From Musa acuminata AAA Group (lineage: Eukaryota; Streptophyta; Magnoliopsida; Zingiberales; Musaceae), in assembly GCF_036884655.1 (NCBI RefSeq), contig NC_088357.1, positions 8,233,001 through 8,297,000 of the forward strand: a stretch of 64,000 bases of DNA. The letters are read 5' to 3'. Below the pieces are notes generated by a model. It worked only from the letters and a program-made list of their open reading frames with translations, had not been told where the DNA came from and did not search any database. Within the stretch, counting starts at the first letter, position 1, and every line of letters begins with the position of its first letter. The translations under genes were made by a program, and so were the position numbers. Of this stretch, positions 12,843 through 24,499 are shown one piece after another.

Positions 12843-13423
12843 TGTTAGTGTAACATCTTTATGCCGTGGCCTCGAGCCAATACGATTGGGTTCGGATCCG
12901 AATGATTGAAGATCTTCCTGAATGACGCTTGGGACTGTTGAGGTAGCCGACCGCGGTGGTCCGATCTCGACGGGATCACTGTTTTCTTCGTGAGGGAACC
13001 CCTAGCTTGGGCGTTCGGTGGGAGGCGCTCCGTCTTCATACATGCACATAGGTCGGGTCGAGAGAGCTCGGCTCGACTCCTCTGATGATCAAGTCAGTTG
13101 ACAACCTCATGGGTTTTCTTTTCTTCCCCCTCCCCCTCTCATTGTTCCGAATACGAGGGTTTTTATAGGGAAGGTCAATGTTTCCTGATGTGCAAGCTTG
13201 CAGGGAGCAGGGTCGTACCTTGGATAACGTCTGACATCGGCATTGGCATGACGTGAAGGACCGGGCTTCTGCAGGATGGCGACGTGCCTTGGTTGGTGTT
13301 TTGGTCTGCTTCGACCAATGCTGTCAGCTCAAACCAAGACAGGCAACCTCCGTAGCTCCTCGGTCTGCGTGACCTAGGAGACGTCACCAGGGAGTAGGAG
13401 ACGTTAGTTCGTGTCCCGTCATT
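12843..13423 (-). mobile_element. Probable solo LTR (unassigned retrotransposon)
   Basis: Read on the minus strand this GC-rich, roughly 580-bp segment begins TGACGGG and ends CTAACA, giving the TG...CA ends of an LTR. A CTATAAAAACCC core promoter lies at about 13157-13168. It has no coding potential, and no internal retroelement domain adjoins it. I saw no convincing target-site duplication, so the borders are tentative. It differs sharply in composition from the neighbouring AT-rich copia relic and is probably a separate, younger insertion. Confidence 0.45.
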
Positions 13424-14499
13424 ATTATTATTACCCTCATCAACGCGGCTGCCAGAATCATCGACGAGGGCACCCAATACGAAGAGGAGATCGAATGGTA
13501 TTGAGGCGGGACAATATCTACATCGAGCTCAGCTGTCGTATTGATTCAAAATGCAGTCAAAACTTTGCAAGCTGTCATGCGTTAGCTTCCGGACTATAAA
13601 ATCAAGTCGTTTTCGAAATATATTTCATTTTCCATCTGTTTGTTTTCTGTGGGTGGATGGAAGCTTGGTGGTCAATCGCGGCAGTGGTGGAACGTCTCTC
13701 TGCTTGAGAAATAAGCAATAATGGCTTTTGCTGCGACAGAGTCCACTGATACGCCGACCGCTCGAATCTATTAAACCATGGCCGGCGATATCCAATTTGT
13801 GATTCGGGATGGTCCATTCTATTGCAATGAATATTTAGCATCTCTGGAAACTATGGCCGCTACGCAGCAGAAGCAAGAAAGATCATAGAAAACAGGGTGC
13901 CGTGTGAAACAGGAACAAGAAATAGTGATCTTGCCATCACTGGCCATCTGTCACAGTCCATGTTGTGCGTGGTGTCCTCTCTCGAATCATGTTAGAAGCC
14001 GCTGCTGCTTCTCCTCAAAGTATTGTATCGGTGTTTACGGACGTCTCGGGCTCTCTGATACATCCAGATCGAGGTTAGCTTATCTTTTACTGGAGCACTT
14101 GAGAGCCTCATCAGATTCAAACCAAGATGTTGGTGCTGACCAGGAAAAGTAATCTACGGAAGCAAAAGGTCGAAGAAGAGTGTTGCAAACATGCAGGTGC
14201 AGGGGAGGCGAACTGTTCCAAGGGAAAGCTCTGTCAAAGGATATGGCATTTTGGTGGATGTAAAGCCAACTTTCTTATAATTATCACTCAAAAATGAAGG
14301 CTAATTTCCTTACGGAAACAACAAGAACTCAGTTGTATTTGTTCCCTTTTAAGCGACTGTCACTGTTACCTGCATGAATCAACGATTTATTGGATCATCC
14401 GAAGACATAATTCCGGATGATAGAAACAAAAAAAGGACACCGACACTGCAAGAATTGGTTTCGAACTCTCAAGTATGAGGAGGTTGGTAGGGCATTGAT
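13424..14499. other. Intergenic, no recognised gene
   Basis: Several open frames occur on both strands (for example 13602-13841 minus), but none resembles a known protein. The part next to 14500 is the 3' flank of the EF-hand gene. Confidence 0.5.
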
Positions 14500-14916
14500 T
14501 CATGCCACAAGCTTTGCCGTCTCCCTCTCCACCGCCCGCTTGAGGAAGCTGCCTTCCTCCACCACCATCTGCACCGGCAGGAACCCCAGCCCGCTCGCCA
14601 CCGCCATCAGCACCTCCCTCATCTCAGCCCGGAACTCCTCCAACTCCACCGTCCCATTGCCGTCGCGATCGAACCGACCGAAGAGGCCGAGGTGGAGTTG
14701 CAGGAGCTCGTCGCGGCTCGGCCCCGTTTCGTCCACGCCGAAATGGGTCTCCCGCACCCGCAGGCTCATCAGCTCCTTCGCCATCTCCGCGTACGTGAGC
14801 CGGCCGTCGTGGTCCATGTCGAGGCTCGCGAACCGTTCCTCCACCGACCCGTTGAAGGCGCCTTCGTCCTCCACGAACTCGCGAATGGTCGACCCGTCCA
14901 ACATTTCCACGCTCAT
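14500..14916 (-). CDS. EF-hand calcium-binding protein (138 aa, intronless)
   Basis: A single uninterrupted frame encodes a protein starting MSVEMLDGSTIREF. It has two canonical 12-residue EF-hand loops: D-M-D-H-D-G-R-L-T-Y-A-E around residues 33-44 and D-R-D-G-N-G-T-V-E-L-E-E around residues 82-93. Both have acidic residues at positions 1, 3 and 12 and Gly at 6, so both should bind calcium. The C-terminal part (LGFLPVQMVVEEGSFLK) resembles a conserved plant family of small, uncharacterised EF-hand proteins. A GTG-led frame extends further upstream, but this ATG is the first and matches the family start. It is probably a cytosolic or nuclear calcium sensor, and its targets cannot be told from sequence. 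The coding region is notably GC-rich. Confidence 0.85.
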   Translation of the reverse strand: MSVEMLDGSTIREFVEDEGAFNGSVEERFASLDMDHDGRLTYAEMAKELMSLRVRETHFGVDETGPSRDELLQLHLGLFGRFDRDGNGTVELEEFRAEMREVLMAVASGLGFLPVQMVVEEGSFLKRAVERETAKLVA

Positions 14917-16070
14917 CTTCGCTTTACCTAAGCAAACACGCACTTAGCGGTCGAAGAAGCACTCGAGAGTACGAGAGGAAGAACTCGGAATGCTTTGGAG
15001 GCGGAGACTCTCCACACGATCCGAACTGTGACTCCATGGTTACTGTGGGCCGCGAGCGTGTTGTTTTTGACCGTCGCAGCTACAGTCAAAGCATTACGAC
15101 GTCAAAACGGTCAGAAACCCCCCGTGTTGACTTCGTTGACCTTCCAGTTGAGGCGGGGACGACTAGAAGACCTCGAGCCCATTGATAGCCCAACAAAGGC
15201 GTCGTTACAACCCATTTCGAGCTTTCCAAGTGAAGATGTGAGCTCTGCTACAGCGGAATCATTCATCCACCTTAAGAATATGCATGCCAGGCTTGCAGCA
15301 TCTCGGAATCTGGAGGCCCCAACACACCACCTTATCTGCCAACCCCATCGACGAACAGTGTTGTTAGGTTCGAGAAACTCGATGTCCTACATAACATGAA
15401 AAGGATGAATACAGAAGCAGGAGGTTGGGAGGCAAGCAGCAGCATGGTGGATTTATGACAATAAGATAGCAATCAGTATCAGCGCCTGTCTGACAACATC
15501 TTTGGTGCTCCACAATCCGATCCCATAATGATGTCCGATTTCTATTGGCAATCACTGAAAAGAGAAAAAGAATAATAGAATCAGAGCCATGCTTCCATCC
15601 CCCGACCCAAATGCCAGTCCAAAGAATGGGTCAGAGAACTGGTATTCTCTCTTTAATCTTTAGTCTTCTTCTGGGAAGTGACTCTCACGTTCTCTCCAAT
15701 ACTGCTCTCGATAAATCCATGTTGTTTCATCATGTTCCTCTTGTCTCTTCTTGGGTTCCGAGCTATCACAACAGAAGCAGGAAGCTGAATCCCCTGCATT
15801 TCTTCATCACCGCTATTTGTTCTTAGATTCCATCATTTCCTTTGGCGGCATCATCTCTCTGTTTAGCCGGATTCACCTGCTAACCTTGGTATCTTAGTCT
15901 GCACATCATCGCAAGGTACCTTCCAAGTTGCCACCTTTTCGTGTTTATTGCCGTTATCCTCTCTCTTTCTCTGGTCCTATTTCCTTTTGGTTTCTGATGA
16001 GACTGCTGTGCTTCTGACCGTTAGTAGGTGGCTGGGATTCTTTTCCCCTGCTTTCTGCTTCCTGGTTGAC
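14917..16070. other. Intergenic between EF-hand and RhoGDI genes; RhoGDI 5' region on the right
   Basis: A plus-strand open frame at 14995-15399 has a hydrophobic, TM-like stretch but begins at TTG and matches nothing I know. The stretch from about 15900 is likely the RhoGDI promoter and 5'UTR. The two genes are divergent across 1.15 kb. Confidence 0.5.
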
Positions 16071-17227
16071 ATGTCTTTTGCCACCGGAGCTCTCTCCTGC
16101 TCGAAGAACATGGGTTTGGAGCACAAGATGGGGAATGCTGAGAAAAATGGGATCTTGATGGCTAGGGAAGGTGAAACGGAGGAGAACAGCGAGCGTAAGC
16201 ATGCTGGTAAGGAGGAGGAGATCAACAGGCAGATGAGCGAGACCTCCCTTTATGCTACCGAGGAGGAAGAGGAAGATGATGATGGGAAGGATGGCAACGG
16301 GATTGATCTGGGACCTCAAGTCAGCCTCAAAGACCAGATGGAGAAAGACAAGGTCTGACTTAAACCGCCTCCTCTTAGAACTTCCAAATCCCATGTTTTC
16401 CTTTCAGTTTCATGGCGTCTGGTGCAGGATGATGAGAGCCTGAGAAGGTGGAAGGAACAGCTTCTGGGAAGCGTCGATGTGAACTGTGTCGGAGGTACAT
16501 ACATAAAAGCCTAACTTTGTTCGTCAAAGTAGCACTCTCCATCTCATCGTTCACTTCTCCTTCTCGTAGAAACCTTGGAGCCCGAGGTTAACATTCTGAG
16601 CCTTTCGATCATCTCTCCCGGAAGGCCTGACGTTGTCCTCCCACTTCCTGTGGCTCCGAACTCCAAGGGCGTGTGGTTTACCTTGAAGGAAGGTAGCCAT
16701 TACAGGTTGAAGTTTACCTTCTCCGTCAGCAACAACATCGTCTCTGGTCTCAGATACACTAACACGGTATGGAAGACCGGCGTCAAAGGTTAGCTTTCTA
16801 CTCCCAAGTCCGCCAGCTTCGAGTTCTGGAAATCCATTCCTCTGCTGCATGATTCTGACAAAGTCGATTTCCATTTTAGTGGACCGAACAAAAGAGATGC
16901 TGGGCACCTTCGGTCCTCGGCTTGAATCATACACATACGAGACACCAGAGGAGACCACTCCCACGGGTATATTTGCAAGAGGATCATATGCTGCAAGGAC
17001 CAAGGTAAAATTTCAATGCCAAGAGGCTCCCAAAACTATTGGAATCAAGTTCATGTTCTCTGTTGTGTTCTGCAGGAACGAACTCAGCACATTGATGTGG
17101 CTATATCCTCCATTTATTTGCTGATGCGATTGTTTTCTTGTATCAGTTCATCGATGATGATGGAAAGTGCTACCTGGAGATGAACTACTCCTTCGACATC
17201 CGTAGGGAATGGCCACCGATTAGCTGA
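16071..17227 (+). CDS. GDI1: Rho GDP-dissociation inhibitor (RhoGDI/SCN1-like)
   Basis: Five exons (16071-16352, 16428-16494, 16570-16788, 16880-17004, 17147-17227) join in frame to a 257-residue protein. It keeps ROP GTPases in the cytosol by covering their lipid tail and blocking GDP release; the Arabidopsis homologue SCN1 confines root-hair growth to one site. The N-terminal third is variable and acidic, with the conserved plant block MSETSLYATEEEEEDDD at about residues 55-71. The core DDESLRRWKEQLLGSVD starts exon 2. The immunoglobulin-like fold follows with IISPGRPD, WFTLKEGSHYRLKF, NNIVSGLRYTNTVWKTGVKVDR, EMLGTF, EETTPTGIFARGSY and a C-terminal YSFDIRREWPPIS. Length and intron positions are normal for plants. 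An upstream in-frame extension exists, but MSFATGA at 16071 matches family starts. Confidence 0.95.
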
Positions 17228-17657
17228 ATATAAGATCAGTTCCATAGAGAAAAGTCTCATGCTTTTTGAGGCGACAAGTTCATCATATCAGTGATCAGTT
17301 TCAGAAAAATCTTGCGATTTCAGGAGGAGATTGTAACATTCTCAACTTAGTCCCATCTTAATCTGCAGGAGGTAGTGGGTGTATTATCATGTATTTGAGT
17401 TTGAATCAAAGTTATGGCAAAGGATGTGGCTCCGTCATGGATTTGGAAATGAATCTAAGATATCTGAGATAGGCTTAGAGACACTGAAGCACTAAAAACT
17501 AGATTCCAAAGTTGCTCGAGATTCATTCACCTGCTTCTTCAAGCTTAAACTTTGAAGTACCAATCACCTTGCCCAACACTCGTTTCTCCCCAGGAAAGGG
17601 TTAACCCTAAGCTTATTTGTCTGCCATGTTTCCCATATTTCTAGGCTCCTGACAAGA
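17228..17657. other. RhoGDI 3' flank; nothing else seen
   Basis: The sequence after the RhoGDI stop has the character of a 3'UTR and AT-rich spacer. No gene is recognisable. Confidence 0.5.
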
Positions 17658-17954
17658 TTAAAGAAGAACAATTACGTCTTCAAATTCATCGATGAAACCA
17701 GATGGGTAAAAAGGATCGAGCTTTGGAAGAGAAAATTGCAACCGACCTGCGGTCGGGAGGCGGGAGGTCGAGAGCGGCGTAGTGGCAGCAAGGTCAGAAG
17801 GCGCCGGCTTCTTGAGGGGCACAGAGGGCTGCACGTCCTCAGGGTCGAGGTCCGGATCGCCCAGCTCCGCCGCCGGCTCGCGTCGCACCCATCGCGACCA
17901 CCTATGTGCTCCCAAACACCAACAAACCCACCGGAGGAGGTGGAGATGTCTCAT
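17658..17954 (-). CDS. Putative small protein (98 codons), unrecognised
   Basis: This open frame on the minus strand starts MRHLHLLRW and contains an acidic-proline segment (GDPDLDPEDVQPSVPLKK). I do not recognise the protein. Support comes from context: immediately upstream of its ATG, at 17988-18026, lie three GGCCCA/TGGGCC elements. These site II motifs are common in promoters of plant housekeeping, ribosomal and mitochondrial genes. The first residues are rich in Trp and Arg, so the start or frame may be wrong. A possible splice donor lies within the frame, so a spliced product extending leftwards is also conceivable. It could equally be a chance frame beside an active promoter. Confidence 0.3.
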   Translation of the reverse strand: MRHLHLLRWVCWCLGAHRWSRWVRREPAAELGDPDLDPEDVQPSVPLKKPAPSDLAATTPLSTSRLPTAGRLQFSLPKLDPFYPSGFIDEFEDVIVLL

Positions 17955-17987
17955 GTTCGTCTTGGGTTCGATTCATAGTAATATGAA

Positions 17988-18026
17988 GGCCCAATGGGCC
18001 ATAGGGCCCAAAATAAATATTAGGCC
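17988..18026. promoter_or_regulatory. Cluster of site II (TGGGCC/GGCCCA) elements
   Basis: The sequence shows GGCCCAATGGGCC (17988-18000), GGGCCCA (18004-18010) and AGGCCC (about 18021-18026). Such clusters bind TCP-class factors in plants and drive housekeeping genes. They could serve the minus-strand frame ending at 17954 or an unseen plus-strand transcript. Confidence 0.55.
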
Positions 18027-18930
18027 CTGAAATTGATGTGCCATCTTCTTTTTTGGAACTCAAATATAATATACTTCCTATTTATTTCCTTTTTCTCATT
18101 TTTTGGGTATAAATTTAATTACCCATATAGATATATATAATCTGTATATTTTGTATAACACATATCGCATTGTCATGAGACAGACTGCATTTTTCCTGAT
18201 ATTGTTATTTTTCCTCCCCTTGCAAAATCTGAATTAGTAATATTTGAAGGGAAAAATATGTTGAAAGAAATTTTTTGCAAACAATGAAACCAATCCCGTC
18301 TGAAGGCCCCAAAGGGATCTCCATGTCTCCTCTCTCACATAGGAGGATTAGAGAGGAAGACACAGATAGCAGTGGCCTCCGTGCCACATGGAGACCCATA
18401 CCATGGTTGATCCAACGACATGGTGCGTGTCAGCCTTTTGTGTTGTTATATCCCCTCCAACTCACTGTTCTCGGTGCGTGGAGTAGTACTGCTGCTACTG
18501 CTCTCCTTCCCTTCCATAACTCTCATCTATTTCTAGGGTTTCATTCTGCATCCTTCCCAGACCACTGATCAGTTCGTTGATGGTGTCTTCAAAAGACTCC
18601 AGGGGTTTCGAGGTAAATATGGCTACATATGTGGATTCATGGTTGGTCTTCCGAGTCTGAAGACCCATACATGTGGAAGAAGAGTCTTAGGGTTTCACAG
18701 AGATTCTGGAGGCTTGTGGACACCACCATTCCCATGCATGTCCAGGGTTAGGGTTTTAACAAGTGTTGGGTGCAGATCGTCAAGAACTAACTTGTTATAG
18801 ATCCGCCCATGGTGGACGTGTTGATCTCATGGAGATGAGTTAATATTTAGCTTAGGGTTCTTGTAAGCAAGGCTGCAGTGGCTTCAGAAGCTTTACTGCA
18901 ACACGATCACAGTCATGAGGTTTGTGAGGA

Positions 18931-19050
18931 GATATGGTAGAAGATGGGTTGCCTCATATTTTTCCACAGCTTTCTTGAACTTGAGATAGGAACAGAAGCT
19001 TCAACTAAGCTCAAGAAAGTTGTGGGAAAACATGGGTAAGCCCAGATATC
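18931..19050 (+). ncRNA. MIR396: miR396 precursor hairpin
   Basis: The 5' arm holds a perfect 21-nt miR396b-type sequence at 18962-18982 (begins TTCCACAGC, ends GAACTT). The 3' arm at 19009-19029 holds the matching star strand (GCTCAAGAAAG TTGTGGGAA form). They are separated by a 26-nt loop. Pairing continues beyond the duplex: AGATGGG at about 18942-18948 pairs with CCCA(GATA) at about 19041 onward. miR396 represses GRF transcription factors and so limits cell proliferation in leaves and other organs; this target knowledge is established and not visible here. The primary transcript probably begins upstream, between about 18400 and 18900. Strand is fixed by miR396 lying on the 5' arm, its usual place. 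Confidence 0.93.
18962..18982 (+). ncRNA. miR396: mature miR396 (5' arm)
   Basis: The 21 bases match the canonical plant miR396b from memory, including the 5' U and the GAACUU 3' end that distinguishes it from the UG-ending form. Confidence 0.93.
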
Positions 19051-19234
19051 CGATTGCATCTTTCTCTACTTCCTTCAGGTATGCTGGTCAGATCTTTGAA
19101 TTATTCATCTACTTTTCTTTTGTTTTGAGTTTAAAGTAGGACTTTTAATTCCTAATACTAATGTAACAGTAATGGATCCTTAGAAGAACAAGTTGCTCTA
19201 CTTTTCGTACCATGTCGAGTTCTATCACCAGAAA

Positions 19235-19236
<2 letters not shown>

Positions 19237-19273
<37 letters not shown>
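19237..19273. repeat. (CT)n microsatellite
   Basis: A pure CT run of about 37 bp lies downstream of the miR396 hairpin, possibly inside its primary transcript. Confidence 0.9.
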
Positions 19274-19277
<4 letters not shown>

Positions 19278-19279
19278 AT

Positions 19280-21193
19280 ATCCAATGTAAAATTTTAATT
19301 TACTTTTCTAAGTGTTCACCTTTGGGATTTCTTTCTCATTTGGTTTTGTTTTAAAATTTCTCCCGCCATCAGCAGCATATGTATCCCTCAAACTCAGAAC
19401 CTAACAACAATTTTAAATTGTATTCTAATTTCTCATCATAAATTTATAGTTGTTGAATGACTATTTCAAGCCGTTGACTGTGAGATTTCAGGTTAATTAC
19501 TAAACTCAACTGAAAATTAAACCGTCTCATAAAGAGAATGTGTGGAAATAACGTCGGAACGAAAAGATGGTTTATATGCTTATCACTAACTAAATACAAT
19601 AGTCAAACATCTACACAGTTAAAATAGAATCTTTATACATGATAGAATCTTACCCAAGTCCCACCCTCAGAAGGTCAATATGCGTCTGTTCTTCTGCTGC
19701 ACGCCCGCCCGCACATGAGAAGCTGACCCAAGAATTTGACAACCACCAAGGATTTATGCTACAAAAATCCAGGAATTAATTGCTGTCGAAACATCGCAGA
19801 AGAAAACAAAAAAGCATTACACCAACAAAGCAACAAGAAGAAGAAAGAACTATGATCCTCACAATTCTTGGACTCTAAAATGCATTCAAACTACAGCAGA
19901 AACTTGACACTGAGGTCTCCTGGAAGAAGAAAAGTGGGTTGACATCCAGGAGCATGCTTGAGTCACAGAAAGACAGGTTTTCTTTCTCACATCTACCACA
20001 GAGCATGAATCCTACCTAGCAATGGAATCCAAGGAGCAGGTCATTGCCGCTAAAGATCAGAGCAACAATATCCATAATGCAAAAAATAGCTACAGATAGT
20101 TTGGATCCATACAATAAAATAGCCAAGAACCAAATCAAACATCACTCAGAGAATTACGATTACCAGAAACAGGTAAAACAGTTTACCTTGCAGTTGCTCC
20201 CCTTTCCCCGCTGTATAAAATGGAGGCATGATTATGCTGAGAACTAACCCTTCATGTATATCATAAACTATTATGTCAAACAATGTCACATAGTTAGACC
20301 TTTCAAATAAGTCTAAGATGAAAAAAGGGTTCACAATAAAAGGATGGTAATATATCTCACCTACAGGAGAGAGGAAAAAGGAACACACAAGTACCTGAAA
20401 TTCCAAGACAGCAAGCCAGAAAAAACTGTACCTTAGCCTATGATAGCATTTCAACTCTGTTCCGCAGACTTAAGCTGGCAACAAGCTAAAGAAAGTTGAG
20501 ACTTTGGACAATCGCCATATAGCATATGCAAGAATAAGAAATTGAGTCATCATCAATTGGTTCACAAGTAATATAACTTACTGAGATTTCAGTGAACTTA
20601 ACAATCAATGAATATATAACATCATTAGCATGGTAAATAATGTCTAATTGCATTAACCTAATTGAATTAGCCTCTATGGAGATTCATCTTCCTTCAGATC
20701 ATACTCGATCAACAATGTTGAAAAACTCTGCAAAGGCATGAAAAAGAAACCAAAGGTTCCTTGCTGAAAGAAGAAGGGCAGATGATGGTACCAAGAGATG
20801 TGAAGAATCAAATTCACTGGAATAGGAAACCTGCATCAGGTACCTAGCAGATGAGAAAGTAAGATTTAAACAAAAGAAGTGGTAAATTGAGATTATACAT
20901 GAAACAAGGTTTTAAAAAAGCAATATAATAAGCCATGATATGTCGGTAAGCTTGCTCCCTTGGAGGAACACATTCATTTCAGTGACTTAAGGAAACAATA
21001 TCATCCGAATTGTGAATCTGCATTACAAACCATAAAGTTCATCAGCGGAGATAAGTTTCAAGTGTCAAACTAGCAAAAACATGTCTAAAAGATTATCAAA
21101 TACAATCCAACAGTTTTTATTATCTCAAACTAGCATATATGAATAACTAGATGCAGAAAATTTCTGCAGCAACCTTTCTGTTTGACGTAATGA
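19280..21193. other. Stretch downstream of SF3A1; 3'UTR on the right, no recognised gene
   Basis: The bases just left of 21194 are the SF3A1 3'UTR. The rest is AT-rich with only short, unconvincing frames such as 20146-20454. I see no RNA gene or mobile element in it. Confidence 0.5.
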
Positions 21194-23738
21194 TTATCTC
21201 TTTCTCCCACCACGCTCCCTCAGCGCAAGGGTTAGTGTTTCTCCAGGGCCAATGTTGTAATAAGCAAGCGTAAGATTGTCCTTAAGAAAACCGGCCCGAC
21301 CACTCAGTTTCTGTTTATTAGCAGGAAGCTGAACCTCCGCTGCAATCTTCTCCTTAAGACTGCCAACAGTCTCAGATAAAGATTGGACTGCAATCTCCAG
21401 AAGCTGTCCTTTCAAGTTTCCTTCATCCACACTTGGAACAGATACAGAAATCCGACAAGACCCCTGAGAAGAATATAGGTAGGACTAGTGATGTGATATA
21501 TAATAAATAGTTGTTCAGACAGTGATGAACCGATAGAATATGATTAAAAGGAGAGATGAAGCCAAAAGTTCACTTTACCGGATGCCGAGCAAGGAACTGA
21601 TCCTCTGGAATGAGTGAGACATCATCGACTCTTTGCCGTTTTGGTTCAGGTTCATCTGGCAGTGGTGGAGCTTCCTCAGGGGGAGGAGGCGGTGGCATTC
21701 CTTGTGGGGGAGGTGGTGGGGGAACCATTGGCACGTTAGGTGGTGGCATAGGCAGTGGAACAAAAGTTCGGGAAAGTACCAATGGCGTGAACTGGGATCC
21801 AGGAGGTGGAGGTGGAGGTGGGTTTACCGAAATTGCTTGAGGCAATGGCTGCTGGTTCATCATAACAGGCTGCTGTGATGAAGGCATAGGAATAGGTGAA
21901 GGAGCAGGCCTCACAGATGGAATCATTGAAATCATTCCAGGCCTTGGATGTGGAAAAAGGCCCCCACCAGCAGCAGGAACAGAATACGGAACTGTGTTTG
22001 GTGGGAATCGAGGAATATTCAATGCCAATCCAGGAGGTGGAGGGAGGGAGCGGACTAATGGCACCCCAGGCCTTGGTTGTGGCGCAGGACCTGGAAGAAT
22101 CCACGAATCATTATTATTAGCTTCAGTTTGTTCCTCACCAGAAGCACTCTGTGATAATGCTTGAGTCGCGGTACGTCCAATACTTCCAGAGTGCCCATCC
22201 CATATGACCTGCTTTGGTTGTTCATCTTTCTTCTTCTCAATTTCTGCTTTCACAGCATTGGAGACTTCTTCTTCTGTGGTGCCAAAAATATCAGGACGAG
22301 TTCGTGCAAGCCCGACAATGTTCTTTGAAATCTCATCATCTGCAGCAAGAGTTGTCTCCCGGATTTTAGCCATCATCCTCTCCTTTTGCTCCTTGTATTT
22401 GGGATCTATGAGTGAAATGCGCATGTGCTCAGCCATCTCACTAATAGAAATAAGCTCATTGGTGATTGGTGAAATGACAAACTTGGTTGGATCTCTTTCA
22501 GCAGGGATCCTCTCCTCGGGTCTCTTCCAGTTCTTCACTATCCTCATAGGAGGATCAGGCTCATCACCAGGTGCTTTTGCTTCCATGGCATTCTCATTGA
22601 GTCTAGCAGCCTTCATGCCTTCTTCTACAAACTGCAACTCTTCTTCATCCATTTCCATTTCCATTTCCTTTCCTGGTTCAGATGTTTGCATCGGTTCCTC
22701 TTCATCCAATACTGATATCTTGCTTCTCCTAATGACCTCATCCAATGTCATTGGTACAGGCAGCTCCTCATCCTCGTCATCAACAAACTCGATTGTCTCC
22801 ACGACAACAAAGTCATGCCAATCAATCATTGCCATTTGCATCCTCTCTTGCTCGATCTCATCCTCAGCCTTCTGCCTAGCCTGTTCCTGGGACCGCTCCC
22901 ACTCCAGACGGTGCAAACACCTCTCGAGCACTGTTGTCAGATCACTGGTGCTTTTCCGCAGCTTTTCAGTTAGCCCCGTTGGAGGCATCAGAACCCTTGA
23001 GTATGCATCTGTGAGAGTCGTGAAGAATGTGAACATGCTATGGGTCGGCTTCAAAAAGTGGAATTGTGGATTGCTCATCTCCCGGCTCGTGAGGTTCGTC
23101 AAGAAGTTCTTCCCATTCCGTGCAACAAACTGTGCAGTGAGCTTAATGATATCCAACTCCTCCCCAGTGATCCCTTCTGGGAGTCTAACTGTGTACTGCT
23201 CAGCTTCGGGGGGCTCAAGGACCTTATTTGGGGGAATCCTAAACTGAACAGCGGGGTCAACCTTGGTGGTAGCCTCATCAGAAGGTGCAGTTGCAGCTGC
23301 AGGGGCAGCCAAGCCATCAGAAGGTGCTGGGGCAGAATCCAATGGCTGAGAGGAGTCACCAGAGGGCTGCTGGGATGCCGCCTGAACCAAGGTGCGGTGC
23401 TCGGAGACCTTGTGCTGGTAGTAGGCATGATAAGGGTCCGAAGCAGTCAAAAAGTTGAACTTGTTGTTGCCAGCATTGTTGGCAAGAATCCTCTTCTCAA
23501 ACTCCGGGCCGTTCTTGGCAACGAAAGCGGCAGTCTTGTCTATGATCACTCGGATATCAGGAGGAGGATGGATGATACCAATCGTTCTCGTGTGGGTCGC
23601 GACCGGCGCAGGAGGGGGCTGTTCTTTCTCTTCTTGGGGCTTATTGGCCGGGGCATCATTCGAGACCTGGGCAGGGGGAGTCGGGCCGAGGTTTCCATCA
23701 GAGGGCGGCGCCGGAAGCCGCAAGATCGGGGCTAGCAT
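21194..23738 (-). CDS. SF3A1: Splicing factor 3A subunit 1 (SF3a120/PRP21)
   Basis: Two exons, 21579-23738 and 21194-21463, join in phase at HP|G (donor GTAAAG, acceptor CTCAG) to give 809 residues. SF3A1 is a U2 snRNP subunit; with SF3A2/SF3A3 it converts 15S to 17S U2 snRNP and helps branch-point recognition. Two SURP modules are visible: IRVIIDKTAAFVAKNGPEFE (about residues 62-110) and ELDIIKLTAQFVARNGKNFL (about 195-245). An acidic and charged middle follows (about 330-470), then a very Pro-rich region (about 560-710), and a C-terminal ubiquitin-like domain (GNLKGQLLEIAVQSLSETV...GETLTLALRERGGRKR). The RGGRKR tail is the family's RNA-binding end. A CCACAG acceptor about 26 bp upstream of the ATG suggests a 5'UTR intron. 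Confidence 0.96.
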
Positions 23739-24192
23739 GCCGTTTCCTTCGATCGTTCGGTTCCTGTGGTTGGATAGAAGAACTAGGGCACAAATTCCAA
23801 AGAGAATGAGATAAATTAAAATCTAAATTTACGTTTCTTCGTCAGATTTCCGAGATAAATTCCCAAGAAATGCAAGAAATCAATGGGAAACGAGAGTTTA
23901 CTACTCTGATGAAGAGGCATCACAAATTTCTCGTACAAAACAAACCCCAAAATATCAACAACAAATGAACCTAGTGATATATAGCATACGAATATAAGTG
24001 AAACTAACTGATCCTTTCTCGATTCTATGTCCAAGATTTCCTTCGGCTTAGTGAGGGGAACGGAGAAGCTCCTTCGATTCCCCGACCAAAACTTGTGAGG
24101 TTTGGCCTCTTCGTAGGAACCCTAGGAGAGTCGAGCGCGGTTTGGAGGTGGGCCGGGAGATTTAGCTAAGGCTGGTATACCAATAAGACTGA

Positions 24193-24211
24193 CTCTCTCT
24201 CTCTCTCTCTT

Positions 24212-24303
<92 letters not shown>

Positions 24304-24313
24304 TATGTATGTA

Positions 24314-24344
<31 letters not shown>

Positions 24345-24467
24345 ATATATATGTATATATGTATATATATATGTATGTATGTATATATATATATATATGT
24401 ATGTATATATATATATATATGTATGTATATATATATATATGTATGTATATATATATATATATGTATG

Positions 24468-24499
<32 letters not shown>

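Noticed and set aside
14417..14947. Plus-strand frame of 176 codons
   Set aside because: It lies opposite the EF-hand gene, whose calcium loops are unmistakable on the minus strand.
14995..15399. Plus-strand 134-codon frame with a TM-like stretch
   Set aside because: It begins with TTG, the nearest ATG is in another frame, and nothing resembles a known protein.
22204..23735. Long plus-strand frames of 347 and 231 codons
   Set aside because: They are antisense shadows of SF3A1 exon 1, which has clear SURP domains on the minus strand.
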